Shown here: one piece after another, positions 14,945 through 23,182 of the stretch
Layout: each line of letters starts with the position of its first letter
How positions within the stretch are numbered: the first letter of the stretch is position 1
Source of the DNA: Arthrobacter sp. AFG20
GTDB taxonomy: Bacteria > Actinomycetota > Actinomycetes > Actinomycetales > Micrococcaceae
Direction: 5' to 3'
Assembly: GCF_002892795.1 (NCBI RefSeq)
Contig: NZ_PJMC01000007.1
Location: forward strand, 124,001 to 188,000
Length of the DNA: 64,000 bases
Made by a program: the position numbers and the translations under genes
Notes under the pieces: generated by a model
What the model was told of the DNA's origin: nothing
The model's input: the letters and a program-made list of their open reading frames with translations, nothing else
Database searches by the model: none

Positions 14945-17296
14945 ATGGGCACCGAACACCTTTCCGCAGCCTCCGCCAGCCGGGTGATTGAACTCGACGT
15001 CGAGGGCATGACCTGCGCGTCGTGCGTGAACCGGGTGGAAAAGAAGCTCGCCAAGCTCGAAGGCGTCGAGGCCACCGTCAACCTCCCCCTGGAAACAGCG
15101 CATGTGACCGTTCCGGCCGGCATCACGGACCAACAGATCACAGACCAGGTAGCCTCAGCCGGCTACAAGGCAAGGATCAAAACGGTCACCGAGGAGGACC
15201 ACGACGGGACCCTGGCTGACGCCGCCCCGCACCACGAAGACCATATGGCGCACGGCGGCAAGGCATCAGAGCTGAAGCCGCGCCTGCTCGTCGCGGCGGT
15301 CCTGGCCGTGCCGGTGTTCCTCATCTCGATGTTCCCGGCTTTCCAGTTCCCCAACTGGGGCTGGGTGGCGGGCGCCTTGGCGCTGCCGGTTATCAGCTGG
15401 GCGGCGTGGCCGTTCCACAAGGCGGCCGCCATCAACGCCCGCCACTTCGCCTCCACCATGGACACCCTGGTATCGCTCGGAGTCATCGCTGCCTATCTGT
15501 TTTCCGCCTGGCAACTCCTCGCCGACCCCCGACTGACCGAACACCCCGGCATGGAGCAGATGGGCGGCGCGGGTTCCGGCGGCCTGTACTTCGAGGTGGC
15601 CAGCGTGGTCACCACGTTCCTTCTGCTGGGCCGGTACCTGGAGGCGAACGCCAAGGCGAAGGCCGGTGACGCGCTCAGGGCCCTCCTGGATCTCGGCGCC
15701 AAGGACGCCACCATCCTGCAGGACGGCGCCGAGGTGAAGATCCCGGCAGGCCGGCTGGCGGTCGGGGACCTGATCGTGGTCCGCCCCGGCGAAAAGATCG
15801 CCACCGACGGAGTGGTGGTGGACGGTGCCTCGGCAGTGGACGCCTCGCTGGTCACCGGCGAATCGGTTCCCGTGGACGTCGGTCCGGGCAGCCTTGTCAC
15901 CGGTGCCACCATCAACACATCCGGCCGGGTGCTGGTCCGGGCCACGCGCGTCGGCGCCGAAACTACCCTGGCCCAGATGGGGCGGCTCGTTTCCCAGGCG
16001 CAGACTGGAAAGGCGCCGATCGCCCGGCTTGCTGACCGGATCAGCGCAGTATTCGTGCCGGTGGTCCTGGCCATCGCCGTCCTCACGTTCGCCGGCTGGC
16101 TGCTTGCGGCCGGGCCGGACGCCACAGGTCCGGAGCTTCGCGCGGCCTTCACGGCCGCGGTCGCCGTGCTGGTCATCGCCTGCCCCTGCGCCCTTGGCCT
16201 GGCCACCCCCGTGGGTCTCCTGACCGGCACCGGCCGCGGCGCGCAGCTGGGCATCCTCATCAAGGGCCCACACGTTTTGGAAGACACCCGCACGGTGGAC
16301 ACCATCCTGCTGGACAAGACCGGAACCGTCACCAGCGGCCAGCTGTCTGTTGTCGCAACCGCGGCGTTCGCCCCGTTCAGCGAGGCGGAAGTCCTGCGGC
16401 TGGCCGGTGCGGTCGAGTCGGCGTCGGAGCATCCGATCGCCGCCGCGATCGTCGCCGCCGCACGGTCCGCCGTGCCCGCCATGGGACAGCCGTCGCCCAC
16501 CAGCCGCAACGCCACTGCAACGGACGACGGCGCCCGCCTGCCCGCCGTCGTCCACTTCCGGTCCGCACCCGGCGGCGGAGTGGTGGGAACCGTGGAGGGC
16601 CGGCTCGTGGTCGCCGGCCGCAGCGGATGGCTGCGGGACAACGGCGTTGAGCTGACGCCGGCGCAGGATCAGGTGTTCCGCGCCGCGGAGGAGTCCGGTG
16701 CCACGGCCATCTGGGTGGCAGTGGACGGCGAGGCTGCCGGCGTTGTTGAGCTACGGGATACGGTCAAGGCGGGATCGGCGGCAGCCGTCGCGCGGTTCAA
16801 GGCCCTGGGCCTGCGGCCCATGCTGCTCACGGGCGACAATGCCGCAGTTGCAGCCCAGGTGGCGGCCGCCGTCGGAATCGTTGCGGACGATGTCTATGCC
16901 GGCGTCCTGCCCGAGGGCAAGGTGGAAGCGGTCCGCCGACTGCAGGCTGGCGGCGCGACCGTAGCCATGGCAGGAGACGGCGTAAACGACGCCGCGGCCC
17001 TGGCGCAGGCGGATCTGGGCATCGCGATGGGCTCCGGCACGGACGTGGCGATCGAAGCCGCCGACCTGACCGTGATGGGCAACGACCTAGGGCAGGTGGC
17101 CACCGCGATCGAGCTGTCCCGCCGCACCCTGGCCACCATCAAGACCAACCTGTTCTGGGCTTTCTTCTACAATGCGATGGGCATTCCACTGGCGGCCCTC
17201 GGCCTGCTCAATCCGATGATCGCAGGCGTGGCCATGGCAGCGAGCTCGGTGCTGGTGGTGGCCAACTCGCTTAGGCTCCGCGGCTTCGGCCGGTAG
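14945..17296 (+). CDS. copA: Copper-exporting P1B-type ATPase CopA
   Basis: 783 residues. It has one N-terminal HMA domain (GMTCASC, Cys24 and Cys27) and then a His-rich stretch (HHEDHMAHGG) near residue 100. The P1B ATPase core follows: actuator TGES, metal-site CPC at 413-415, phosphorylation DKTGT with Asp457, SEHPIA in the N-domain, TGDN, and hinge GDGVNDA near 677. The last helices contain YNAMGIPLAA and the MAASS motif typical of Cu(I) exporters. It pumps Cu(I) out of the cytosol using ATP. The ribosome binding site is AGAAGGA before ATG 14945. Confidence 0.95.
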   Translation: MGTEHLSAASASRVIELDVEGMTCASCVNRVEKKLAKLEGVEATVNLPLETAHVTVPAGITDQQITDQVASAGYKARIKTVTEEDHDGTLADAAPHHEDHMAHGGKASELKPRLLVAAVLAVPVFLISMFPAFQFPNWGWVAGALALPVISWAAWPFHKAAAINARHFASTMDTLVSLGVIAAYLFSAWQLLADPRLTEHPGMEQMGGAGSGGLYFEVASVVTTFLLLGRYLEANAKAKAGDALRALLDLGAKDATILQDGAEVKIPAGRLAVGDLIVVRPGEKIATDGVVVDGASAVDASLVTGESVPVDVGPGSLVTGATINTSGRVLVRATRVGAETTLAQMGRLVSQAQTGKAPIARLADRISAVFVPVVLAIAVLTFAGWLLAAGPDATGPELRAAFTAAVAVLVIACPCALGLATPVGLLTGTGRGAQLGILIKGPHVLEDTRTVDTILLDKTGTVTSGQLSVVATAAFAPFSEAEVLRLAGAVESASEHPIAAAIVAAARSAVPAMGQPSPTSRNATATDDGARLPAVVHFRSAPGGGVVGTVEGRLVVAGRSGWLRDNGVELTPAQDQVFRAAEESGATAIWVAVDGEAAGVVELRDTVKAGSAAAVARFKALGLRPMLLTGDNAAVAAQVAAAVGIVADDVYAGVLPEGKVEAVRRLQAGGATVAMAGDGVNDAAALAQADLGIAMGSGTDVAIEAADLTVMGNDLGQVATAIELSRRTLATIKTNLFWAFFYNAMGIPLAALGLLNPMIAGVAMAASSVLVVANSLRLRGFGR

Positions 17297-17307
17297 TCTG
17301 CGGCCCG

Positions 17308-17580
17308 CTAGGCCGTACCGAAGCGGACGGCCGAGCGGGCCTTCGCTTTGGCCGCCTCCTCGTCACGGTCCTTTGCGGGAGCATGGGTAACGAGGGAGTC
17401 GAGCAGGTGCTGGGTCACGTGGGCTATCTCGTGCACGGCGCGCTCAAACGCCTCCTCATTCGCCTTCGACGGCTTGGTACTGCCGCTCACTTTGCGCACG
17501 TACTGCAGCGCGGCGGCGTGGATTTCCGCGGACGTAGCGTGCGGTTCGTAGTTGTGGAGGGTACGGATATTCCGGCACAT
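17308..17580 (-). CDS. DUF2277 domain protein
   Basis: 90 residues beginning MCRNIRTLHNYEPHATSAEI, the highly conserved start of the family, then AALQYVRKVSGSTKPSKANE and FERAVHEIAHVTQHLLDSLV. Cytoplasmic, no known function. It converges on copA with an 11-base gap, so no separate terminator is seen between them. Confidence 0.9.
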   Translation of the reverse strand: MCRNIRTLHNYEPHATSAEIHAAALQYVRKVSGSTKPSKANEEAFERAVHEIAHVTQHLLDSLVTHAPAKDRDEEAAKAKARSAVRFGTA

Positions 17581-17789
17581 ACCCCCATGCTAGGCTCTGG
17601 AGCGCCGAGGATCGACCCTTTCGCCCCGCGCGGGAGGGCACAGCCCATGGGTAGGACTGCATGGGGAGCGCTGCCCATCGACGCCGTTTCGGGCTAAAGG
17701 ATAGTTTTGAGGCAATGGATCTTCCGGACGAGCCGGAGGCCGCTGGGGATGCCGACTGGATCGGGTCCGTTGATTAGAGGAGATATCTA

Positions 17790-18059
17790 ATGGCAAATGT
17801 GTGGGGTGCAGACGTTGAGCAGCTGAGGAACTTGAGCAGGCAGCTCAATGCTGGTTCGACTGAAATCCAGAGGCAGCGGAACCTGCTGTCAAACGCGCTC
17901 ACGAACACGGAATGGATGGGCCCGGACGCGGTAGCATTCCGCGGCAAGTGGGAGAGCGAGCATGTTCCGGCCCTGGCCAGGGTGGCGCAGGCTCTGGAAG
18001 AGGCGGGCCAGCAGGCAACGCGCAACGCCCAGCAGCAGTCCGACGCTTCCCAGGGCTAG
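17790..18059 (+). CDS. WXG100 family protein (ESAT-6-like)
   Basis: 89 residues predicted as a helical hairpin, with the turn at NTEWMGPDAVAFRGKW (W-x-G form). Strong ribosome binding site GAGGAGATATCTA before ATG 17790. WXG100 proteins are exported as dimers by type VII (ESX) secretion systems. No ESX ATPase or partner gene is present in this window, so this is an orphan copy that would rely on a machine encoded elsewhere. The gene ends in a strong terminator. Confidence 0.88.
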   Translation: MANVWGADVEQLRNLSRQLNAGSTEIQRQRNLLSNALTNTEWMGPDAVAFRGKWESEHVPALARVAQALEEAGQQATRNAQQQSDASQG

Positions 18060-18071
18060 ACCGGGAACGCA

Positions 18072-18108
18072 CCGGAGGGCCGGACGCAGCACGCGTCCGG
18101 CCCTCCGG
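18072..18108. terminator. Strong hairpin terminator between convergent genes
   Basis: CCGGAGGGCCGGACGC and GCGTCCGGCCCTCCGG pair perfectly over 16 bp with loop AGCAC. It is followed by only a short T tract (CATTTAAG) on the + strand. It separates the WXG100 gene from the convergent EamA gene. Confidence 0.85.
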
Positions 18109-18152
18109 CATTTAAGCGGTCTGTTGCTGAAGACTGGCCCGTTATTGGAGGC

Positions 18153-19214
18153 TCAGGGTACGGGTTCGACGTCGTTCGCATGGTCAAGCGGTCCGGTCAC
18201 CGCTGCCTGGGTCTCCGCTTTGGCTCCCCGGAGCTCATCCAGCCGGACGCACAGCACCCCGCCTACAATCAGCACGCCGCCGAGGAGCTGGATGGGGCCG
18301 GGCAGTTCGCCAAGCAACAGCCAGGCCCAGATCACGGCGAACAGGACCTCAGTGAGGGATACGAACGAGGCCACCTTGGAGCCGAGTGCGCGTGCAGCCA
18401 TGACTCCTGAGACGTAGGCCAGCACGGTGGCCAGCAGCACGAGGCCGCACAGCGGAACCCACCAGGGGGTGGTCCACGGGCCTAGTTCCGTGTCGGCCGT
18501 GCTGATGGCCATGGGCAGGAGTCCCGTGGCTGCCGTCAGCCACATCACCGCGGCGCCCACCAGCAGCCCGCCCGATGCGAGAACGATGGGCGGCAGGGTG
18601 TCATTCTGCTTGGCCGTGATGAAGAAGTACATGGCCAAGCAGACGGCAGCCGCGAGGCCCCAGAACACACCGACGGCGTCGACCTTCACCGTGCCGGTGA
18701 GGTCCAGTACCAGGACGAGACCGCCCAGGGACAGCAGCGTCCCCGCGATTGTCAGGGGGCGGGGACGCTTCCGGCTGGCCACCCAGAGCCACAGGACGAT
18801 CAACACCGGGGCGAGGTATTCGAGCAGGAGCGCCACACCAACGGACAGCCGGGCCACGGCGTTGAAGTAGAACAGCTGGCATGCAGCAACACCGATCAGG
18901 CCAAACAGCACGATCGTGACCCCGTTGGACCGCAGCTGGCTCCAGCGCCCGCGAAGCGCCGTAACAGCAGGGATGGCAAGGATGAGTGCGGCCGCGGTCA
19001 GCCGGGCCGTGACGGCTGCCCCGGGCGTCCAGCCGGTCTCCAGCAGTGACTTGGCAAAGGAGCCGGAAAGCCCGAAGACGGCAGACGAAAAGAGGGCGAT
19101 GCCCAGTCCTGACGCAAGGAAGCCGGAGGCCTTTGCCGAGGAGGCCGGGGCCGTGACGGCTGCCGGAGCCCTAGAAACCAGCGATGTGTTGACGCGGCGG
19201 TTCGATGCGGGCAC
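18153..19214 (-). CDS. EamA/DMT family transporter
   Basis: 353 residues from GTG 19214 with GGGAGG upstream. About 35 polar residues are followed by ten hydrophobic helices in the duplicated EamA arrangement: GIALFSSAVFGLSGSFAKSL, FYFNAVARLSVGVALLLEYL then APVLIVLW in the first half, and VFWGLAAAVCLAMYFFITAK, ALGSKVASFVSLTEVLFAVI and WAWLLLGELPGPIQLLGG in the second. Drug/metabolite exporter of unknown substrate, resembling RhtA-type exporters. It is divergent from the CGNR protein gene. Confidence 0.88.
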   Translation of the reverse strand: MPASNRRVNTSLVSRAPAAVTAPASSAKASGFLASGLGIALFSSAVFGLSGSFAKSLLETGWTPGAAVTARLTAAALILAIPAVTALRGRWSQLRSNGVTIVLFGLIGVAACQLFYFNAVARLSVGVALLLEYLAPVLIVLWLWVASRKRPRPLTIAGTLLSLGGLVLVLDLTGTVKVDAVGVFWGLAAAVCLAMYFFITAKQNDTLPPIVLASGGLLVGAAVMWLTAATGLLPMAISTADTELGPWTTPWWVPLCGLVLLATVLAYVSGVMAARALGSKVASFVSLTEVLFAVIWAWLLLGELPGPIQLLGGVLIVGGVLCVRLDELRGAKAETQAAVTGPLDHANDVEPVP

Positions 19215-19284
19215 GGAGGCCTCCCGTCAGGAGTAAAGTGGGGTATTGGTCCTGACATTACGCCCCGCACTGTAAGGAGTCAAG

Positions 19285-19830
19285 GTGGTTTTTGCCCCTG
19301 ACACGGAACTCTCACTGCGCTTTGTGGTGAACCTCATCAACTCTGCCGCCAACGGCGAGGAAGGCCTGGCCACGGTGGAGGACCTCGACGAGTTCCTGCG
19401 GCAGGAAGGCTTTACCGGCTCCCGCACCCACGACGCCGCCGAACTGGCCAGCGTCCACGCACTGCGCGCAGAACTGGCAGCTTTGTGGACCGCCGACGAG
19501 GATACGGCCGTGGCCAGTGTGAACCGGCTCCTGCGGGAAGCCCGCGCACTCCCCCAGCTCCTCAAGCACGACCAGTGGGACTGGCACCTGCATGCCACCA
19601 CGCACGATGCCCCGCTGGCGGACAGGATGGGCACCGAAGCCGCCATGGCGCTGGTGGACGTGATCCGCAGCAAGGAGATGGACCGCATGCTCGTATGCGC
19701 CGCCGATGACTGCGACGCGGCGGTCCTTGACCTCAGCCGCAACCGGTCCAAGCGGTACTGCGACACCGGAAACTGCGCCAACCGCGCGCATGTCGCGGCC
19801 TACCGTGCGCGCCGCGCCAGCGGGGAGTAA
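19285..19830 (+). CDS. CGNR zinc finger / ABATE-like regulator
   Basis: 181 residues from GTG 19285 (AAGGAG upstream). The N-terminal ABATE-type domain (LSLRFVVNLINSAANGEEGL, LHALRAEL-like helices) is followed by a C-terminal zinc finger: MLVCAADDCDAAVLDLSRNR, then RYCDTGNCANRAHVAAYRAR. This is a CX4C...CX4C arrangement ending in the CANR form of the CGNR motif. Such proteins are probable stress-linked DNA-binding regulators. The divergent EamA exporter, 70 bases away, is a candidate target. Confidence 0.87.
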   Translation: MVFAPDTELSLRFVVNLINSAANGEEGLATVEDLDEFLRQEGFTGSRTHDAAELASVHALRAELAALWTADEDTAVASVNRLLREARALPQLLKHDQWDWHLHATTHDAPLADRMGTEAAMALVDVIRSKEMDRMLVCAADDCDAAVLDLSRNRSKRYCDTGNCANRAHVAAYRARRASGE

Positions 19831-19876
19831 GGCGCGGCGCGGATAATATACATCCGCCGCTACCTGCCGTCGGGCG

Positions 19877-20284
19877 TTAGGAGGCCCCGCCGTCGGGCCC
19901 GGACTCGCCGGTTCCGGCCGTACCAGCACCCGGGGCATCCGGACGGCGCTGGGTTCCCTCGCGCTGGGTTCCCCCGGTCCCATGGCCGCCGTGTCCCTGC
20001 GAGGACTTCCGGGCCGAGCTCAGGTTCACCCCGGAGCCTTTACCCAGGTGGGCGGCGTTGTCCTTGTAGCTCATGGACAGCATCGCGGCGATGACGAGGG
20101 TGACAATGAAGGCGATGCCGGCGGCAATGAAGGCCAGGTCAAACCGCGGCGACCGGGCACTGCCGCCGGAGGCGAAGATCAGCACCGCGACGAACGCCAC
20201 CACAGCCCAGAAGGCGGAGAACATCAGCGGTCCCTTGACCGAGGTCCGCAGATTGCGCGGTTCTCCTGGTTTCTGGTGTGCCAA
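19877..20284 (-). CDS. Hypothetical membrane protein with disordered Gly-rich tail
   Basis: 135 residues from TTG 20284, chosen for GGGAGG eight bases upstream. A short basic start is followed by two helices (MFSAFWAVVAFVAVLIFASG and FIAAGIAFIVTLVIAAMLSM). The last 50 residues are rich in Gly, Thr, Arg and Glu and probably unstructured (SSQGHGGHGTGGTQREGTQR). No family recognised. Confidence 0.7.
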   Translation of the reverse strand: MAHQKPGEPRNLRTSVKGPLMFSAFWAVVAFVAVLIFASGGSARSPRFDLAFIAAGIAFIVTLVIAAMLSMSYKDNAAHLGKGSGVNLSSARKSSQGHGGHGTGGTQREGTQRRPDAPGAGTAGTGESGPDGGAS

Positions 20285-20396
20285 GGTGATTCCTCCCGTG
20301 CGGGCGGCGCGATGCGGCCTGCCCGCTGTGCTGTGTGCTGGTCCTGAAGGGTCCTGGTAGCCAAAGGCTGTTCTACAAGGAGTAGAACCCTTGGTA

Positions 20397-20990
20397 CTAG
20401 TTTACGGCCTTTGACGCGGCCGCCCGCGCATCGTGCCGGAGCGAGAGGCCTGCCAGGATCCAGAGCACGCCCGAGATGATGGCGCCGCCGCCGGCAACGC
20501 CCAGCAGCGCATGCGGACCAAGCCCCACGAAGAACGGCAGGATGCCGGCCGTGCCCAGCCCGATGATTCCCGATGCCAGCCAGTCGCGGGCCAGGACATG
20601 CCGCCCGCGGAACCTGATGCCCAGGTACAGCTCGGACGCCGACGCCACGGCCAGCCCCACAGCACCAACAACGGCGAACACCAGGCTGCCCTGCAGGAAC
20701 AGCAGGGCCACACCGGCACCGGTCAGGGCAGCTCCGGCGGCGGAAAGAATGCGGCCGGCAGGCGCCTCGCGGCGGAAACCGGTCAGCGGAATGCCCCACA
20801 GCAGGGTCAGGCCGGTGGCCAGCAGGTACACCCCGCCCGCGAGCGACATTCCGGTCACGGAAGGAGCCGCCCAGAACACGGTCACGGCACCGAACACCAG
20901 CGCGGCGGCAGCCCGCAGCAGGGCGGGCTTCCACAGCTCCGCCAAGGGGGCAGGCACGTCGGATTCAGCAGGGGTAGCGGGGGAAGTCAC
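20397..20990 (-). CDS. Hypothetical multi-pass membrane protein
   Basis: 197 residues from GTG 20990, with about six hydrophobic helices (LLRAAAALVFGAVTVFWAAP, GGVYLLATGLTLLWGIPLTG, LTGAGVALLFLQGSLVFAVV and GVAGGGAIISGVLWILAGLS). It resembles DUF308/HdeD-like small membrane proteins in layout but lacks a clear signature. It is the middle of three same-strand genes (MATE upstream at 22391, the 135-aa membrane protein downstream), separated by about 50 and 110 bases. Confidence 0.75.
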   Translation of the reverse strand: MTSPATPAESDVPAPLAELWKPALLRAAAALVFGAVTVFWAAPSVTGMSLAGGVYLLATGLTLLWGIPLTGFRREAPAGRILSAAGAALTGAGVALLFLQGSLVFAVVGAVGLAVASASELYLGIRFRGRHVLARDWLASGIIGLGTAGILPFFVGLGPHALLGVAGGGAIISGVLWILAGLSLRHDARAAASKAVN

Positions 20991-21038
20991 CGCTCCAGTT
21001 TAGTGTGCCAGGCTGTGCCTGCGAATCCGGGCCGCAGG

Positions 21039-22391
21039 CTATGAGCCGAGCACCATCCAGCGGTCCGTCCTGGCCCGCAGCCCCAAAGTCAGGCCGCGGG
21101 CGCACATGTAGCCCAGCGAAAAGGCCACCCACACCCAAACGAGCGCCGCCGCGCCGTCGGCACCGGCCAGCGGCACCGCCAGCAGCAGCGGAAGGTACAC
21201 CGCAAGATTTACGACGCCGGCAATCGCCAGATACTTCGCGTCGCCGGCGCCAATCAGCACCCCGTCGAGGACGAACACGTACCCTGCCAGGGGCTGGCCC
21301 GCGGCCAGTACCCACAGTGCCGCGGTCAGGACCGACTGGACGCCGGCGTCGGGCGTGAAGAGGGCTCCTGCGAAAGGAGCCGCCACGGCGAGCAGCACGC
21401 CGGTGACCACACCAAAGCCGGTACCCCAGCGGATCATGGTCCGGGTCAGGATCCGCGCCTTGCCGGGGTTGGAGGCTCCCAACTCCTTGCCGATCAGCGC
21501 CTGGGCAGCGATGGCCAGGGCGTCCAGCGCGAAGGCAAGGAAGGTGAAGACTGTCATGGCCAGCTGGTGGGCAGCCAGGTTCACGGCACCCTGGGCTGTG
21601 ACCACGAGAACGGTGGCGAGGATGGCAATGCGGAGGCTCAGGGTCCGCAGCATGAGCCAGGAGCCCACCCTGGTCATGGCCCGGATCCCATGCCAGTCGG
21701 GGAGCAGGCTGACGCCGTGGTGACGGGCATTGCGCTGCACCATCACCAGATACACCGCGGCCATGGCCCACTGCGCGATGCTGGTTCCCACCGCAGACCC
21801 GACGACGGACAGTCCGAGTCCGTAAACCAGCACCAGGTTCAGCACGATGTTCAGCGTGAAACCCACCGTGGCCACCACCAACGGCGTCCGGGTGTCCTGC
21901 AGCCCCCTCAGCACGCCCGTGCCGGCGAAGATCAGCAGCATCGCTGCCAGCCCGGGCATGGACCAGCGCAGGTAGTCCACGGCGAAGGTGCGGATCTCCG
22001 GACTCGGCCCCATGAGCCCGATCAGCGGCTCCGCGGCGAGGAACCCTGCCAGCGCCAGAGCTGTCCCGAGCAACAGGGCCAGCCAGACGCCGTCGCGCCC
22101 GGCGGCAAGGGCCCTTCCGATCTGGCCATCACCCACTGCCCGGGCCACGGCAGGGGTGGTGGAGTACGCCAGGAAAACCATCAGCCCCACCGCGGTGTGC
22201 AGCACCGCCGAGGCCAGCCCCACACCGGCCAACTGGGCAACACCCAGGTGCCCCACAATGGCCGAGTCGGCCAGCAGAAAGAGCGGTTCGGCGATCAGCG
22301 CGCCGAAGGCGGGAACGGCTAGCCGGAGGATTTCCCGGCCGTGACTACCGGGCTTTGGGGTGGAAACGGCGGCGGAAGGCGATGGGGGCAC
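21039..22391 (-). CDS. MATE family efflux transporter (DinF-like)
   Basis: 450 residues from GTG 22391. Twelve hydrophobic helices in two halves. Family marks are EILRLAVPAFGALIAEPLFL, LADSAIVGHLGVAQLAGVGL, VDYLRWSMPGLAAMLLIFAG and GVLRGLQDTRTPL at the end of the first half, and DALAIAAQALIGKELGASNP in the second. It exports cationic or other toxic organic compounds in exchange for Na+ or H+. The gene is divergent from the DoxX gene; 157 bases lie between the two starts. Confidence 0.92.
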   Translation of the reverse strand: MPPSPSAAVSTPKPGSHGREILRLAVPAFGALIAEPLFLLADSAIVGHLGVAQLAGVGLASAVLHTAVGLMVFLAYSTTPAVARAVGDGQIGRALAAGRDGVWLALLLGTALALAGFLAAEPLIGLMGPSPEIRTFAVDYLRWSMPGLAAMLLIFAGTGVLRGLQDTRTPLVVATVGFTLNIVLNLVLVYGLGLSVVGSAVGTSIAQWAMAAVYLVMVQRNARHHGVSLLPDWHGIRAMTRVGSWLMLRTLSLRIAILATVLVVTAQGAVNLAAHQLAMTVFTFLAFALDALAIAAQALIGKELGASNPGKARILTRTMIRWGTGFGVVTGVLLAVAAPFAGALFTPDAGVQSVLTAALWVLAAGQPLAGYVFVLDGVLIGAGDAKYLAIAGVVNLAVYLPLLLAVPLAGADGAAALVWVWVAFSLGYMCARGLTLGLRARTDRWMVLGS

Positions 22392-22435
22392 GGCTTCAGC
22401 CTAGCCGCCGCATAAAAGTTAACCGCGACACATTA

Positions 22436-22449
22436 GTTGACACTTCAAC
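22436..22449. promoter_or_regulatory. Short palindrome upstream of DoxX
   Basis: GTTGA-CACT-TCAAC in the MATE/DoxX divergent region, flanked by A/T (TTA on the left, AAAA on the right). It is MarR-site-like in size. TTGACA inside it could also be a -35 element. Weak evidence. Confidence 0.4.
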
Positions 22450-22548
22450 AAAACTTCGGGACAGTGGAAGGGAAGCTTCACCCGACGCGCTCCGGACCGC
22501 GTGCCCAAAAGAGACAACCCCCAATCGAACCGAACGGTGAGAATCTCC

Positions 22549-22983
22549 ATGAACCAGTCCACCCAGACCACCACAGCCCTGACGATCCTGCGAGTCATCA
22601 CGGGATTCCTCTTCGCCGCGCACGGCTGGCAGAAGTTCAGCGAATTCACCATCGCCGGGACGCAGGCATCCTTCGCCACGATGGGGGTTCCGGCCGCTGA
22701 GGTCGCCGCCCCGGTCGTCGCCACCCTGGAGCTGGTGGGCGGCATCGCCCTCATCCTCGGCGTGCTGACACGCGTCTTCGCTGCCCTGCTCACCCTGGAC
22801 ATGCTTGGCGCCCTCTTCCTGGTCCACGCCTCGGCCGGAGTCTTTGTCGCCACCGGCGGCTACGAGCTGGTTCTCCTGCTCGCAGCGGGGGCAGCGGCCA
22901 TCGCCCTTGCCGGAGCCGGCTGCCTCTCGGCGGATGCAGCCCTGTTCGGCCGCAGCAATTCCAAGCTTAAGGTTCTCGCGTAG
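22549..22983 (+). CDS. DoxX family membrane protein
   Basis: 144 residues from ATG 22549. Four helices with the DoxX pattern ILRVITGFLFAAHGWQKFSE, then VAAPVVATLELVGGIALILG and LTRVFAALLTLDMLGALFLV. The role in bacteria is unclear: quinone- or thiol-redox-related in some actinobacteria (mycobacterial DoxX works with SodA and SseA). It is terminated by a strong hairpin at 23029. Confidence 0.9.
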   Translation: MNQSTQTTTALTILRVITGFLFAAHGWQKFSEFTIAGTQASFATMGVPAAEVAAPVVATLELVGGIALILGVLTRVFAALLTLDMLGALFLVHASAGVFVATGGYELVLLLAAGAAAIALAGAGCLSADAALFGRSNSKLKVLA

Positions 22984-23028
22984 CCTTCCCTGAACGCAGC
23001 ACCGCTCCAGAGCGGTGACTGTGCAGGA

Positions 23029-23088
23029 AACGACGGCGGCTGCTCGCCCGGCACTTCGGTGCACGGTGGGCGGCCGCCGTCGTTTTGC
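23029..23088 (+). terminator. Terminator of the DoxX gene
   Basis: AACGACGGCGGC and GCCGCCGTCGTT pair perfectly over 12 bp, followed by TTGCTGTTT. The loop contains further G+C pairing. Confidence 0.85.
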
Positions 23089-23122
23089 TGTTTACTTTGA
23101 TTCTTGTCCGGTTGTTGTTGAT

Positions 23123-23182
23123 TCAGCCGGTCAGGTAGTCAGCCGGTCAGGTAGTCAGCCGGTCAGGCGGTCAGCCGGTGAC
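23123..23182. repeat. 16-bp tandem repeats reaching into the aztD stop codon
   Basis: TCAGCCGGTCAGGTAG occurs at 23123-23138 and 23139-23154, a variant TCAGCCGGTCAGGCGG at 23155-23170, and a partial copy TCAGCCGGTGAC from 23171. The TCA at 23171-23173 is the TGA stop of aztD on the minus strand. Confidence 0.9.

Noticed and set aside
23123..23182. CRISPR-like repeat
   Set aside because: The units are 16 bp, directly abutting, with no spacers; this is a simple tandem duplication.
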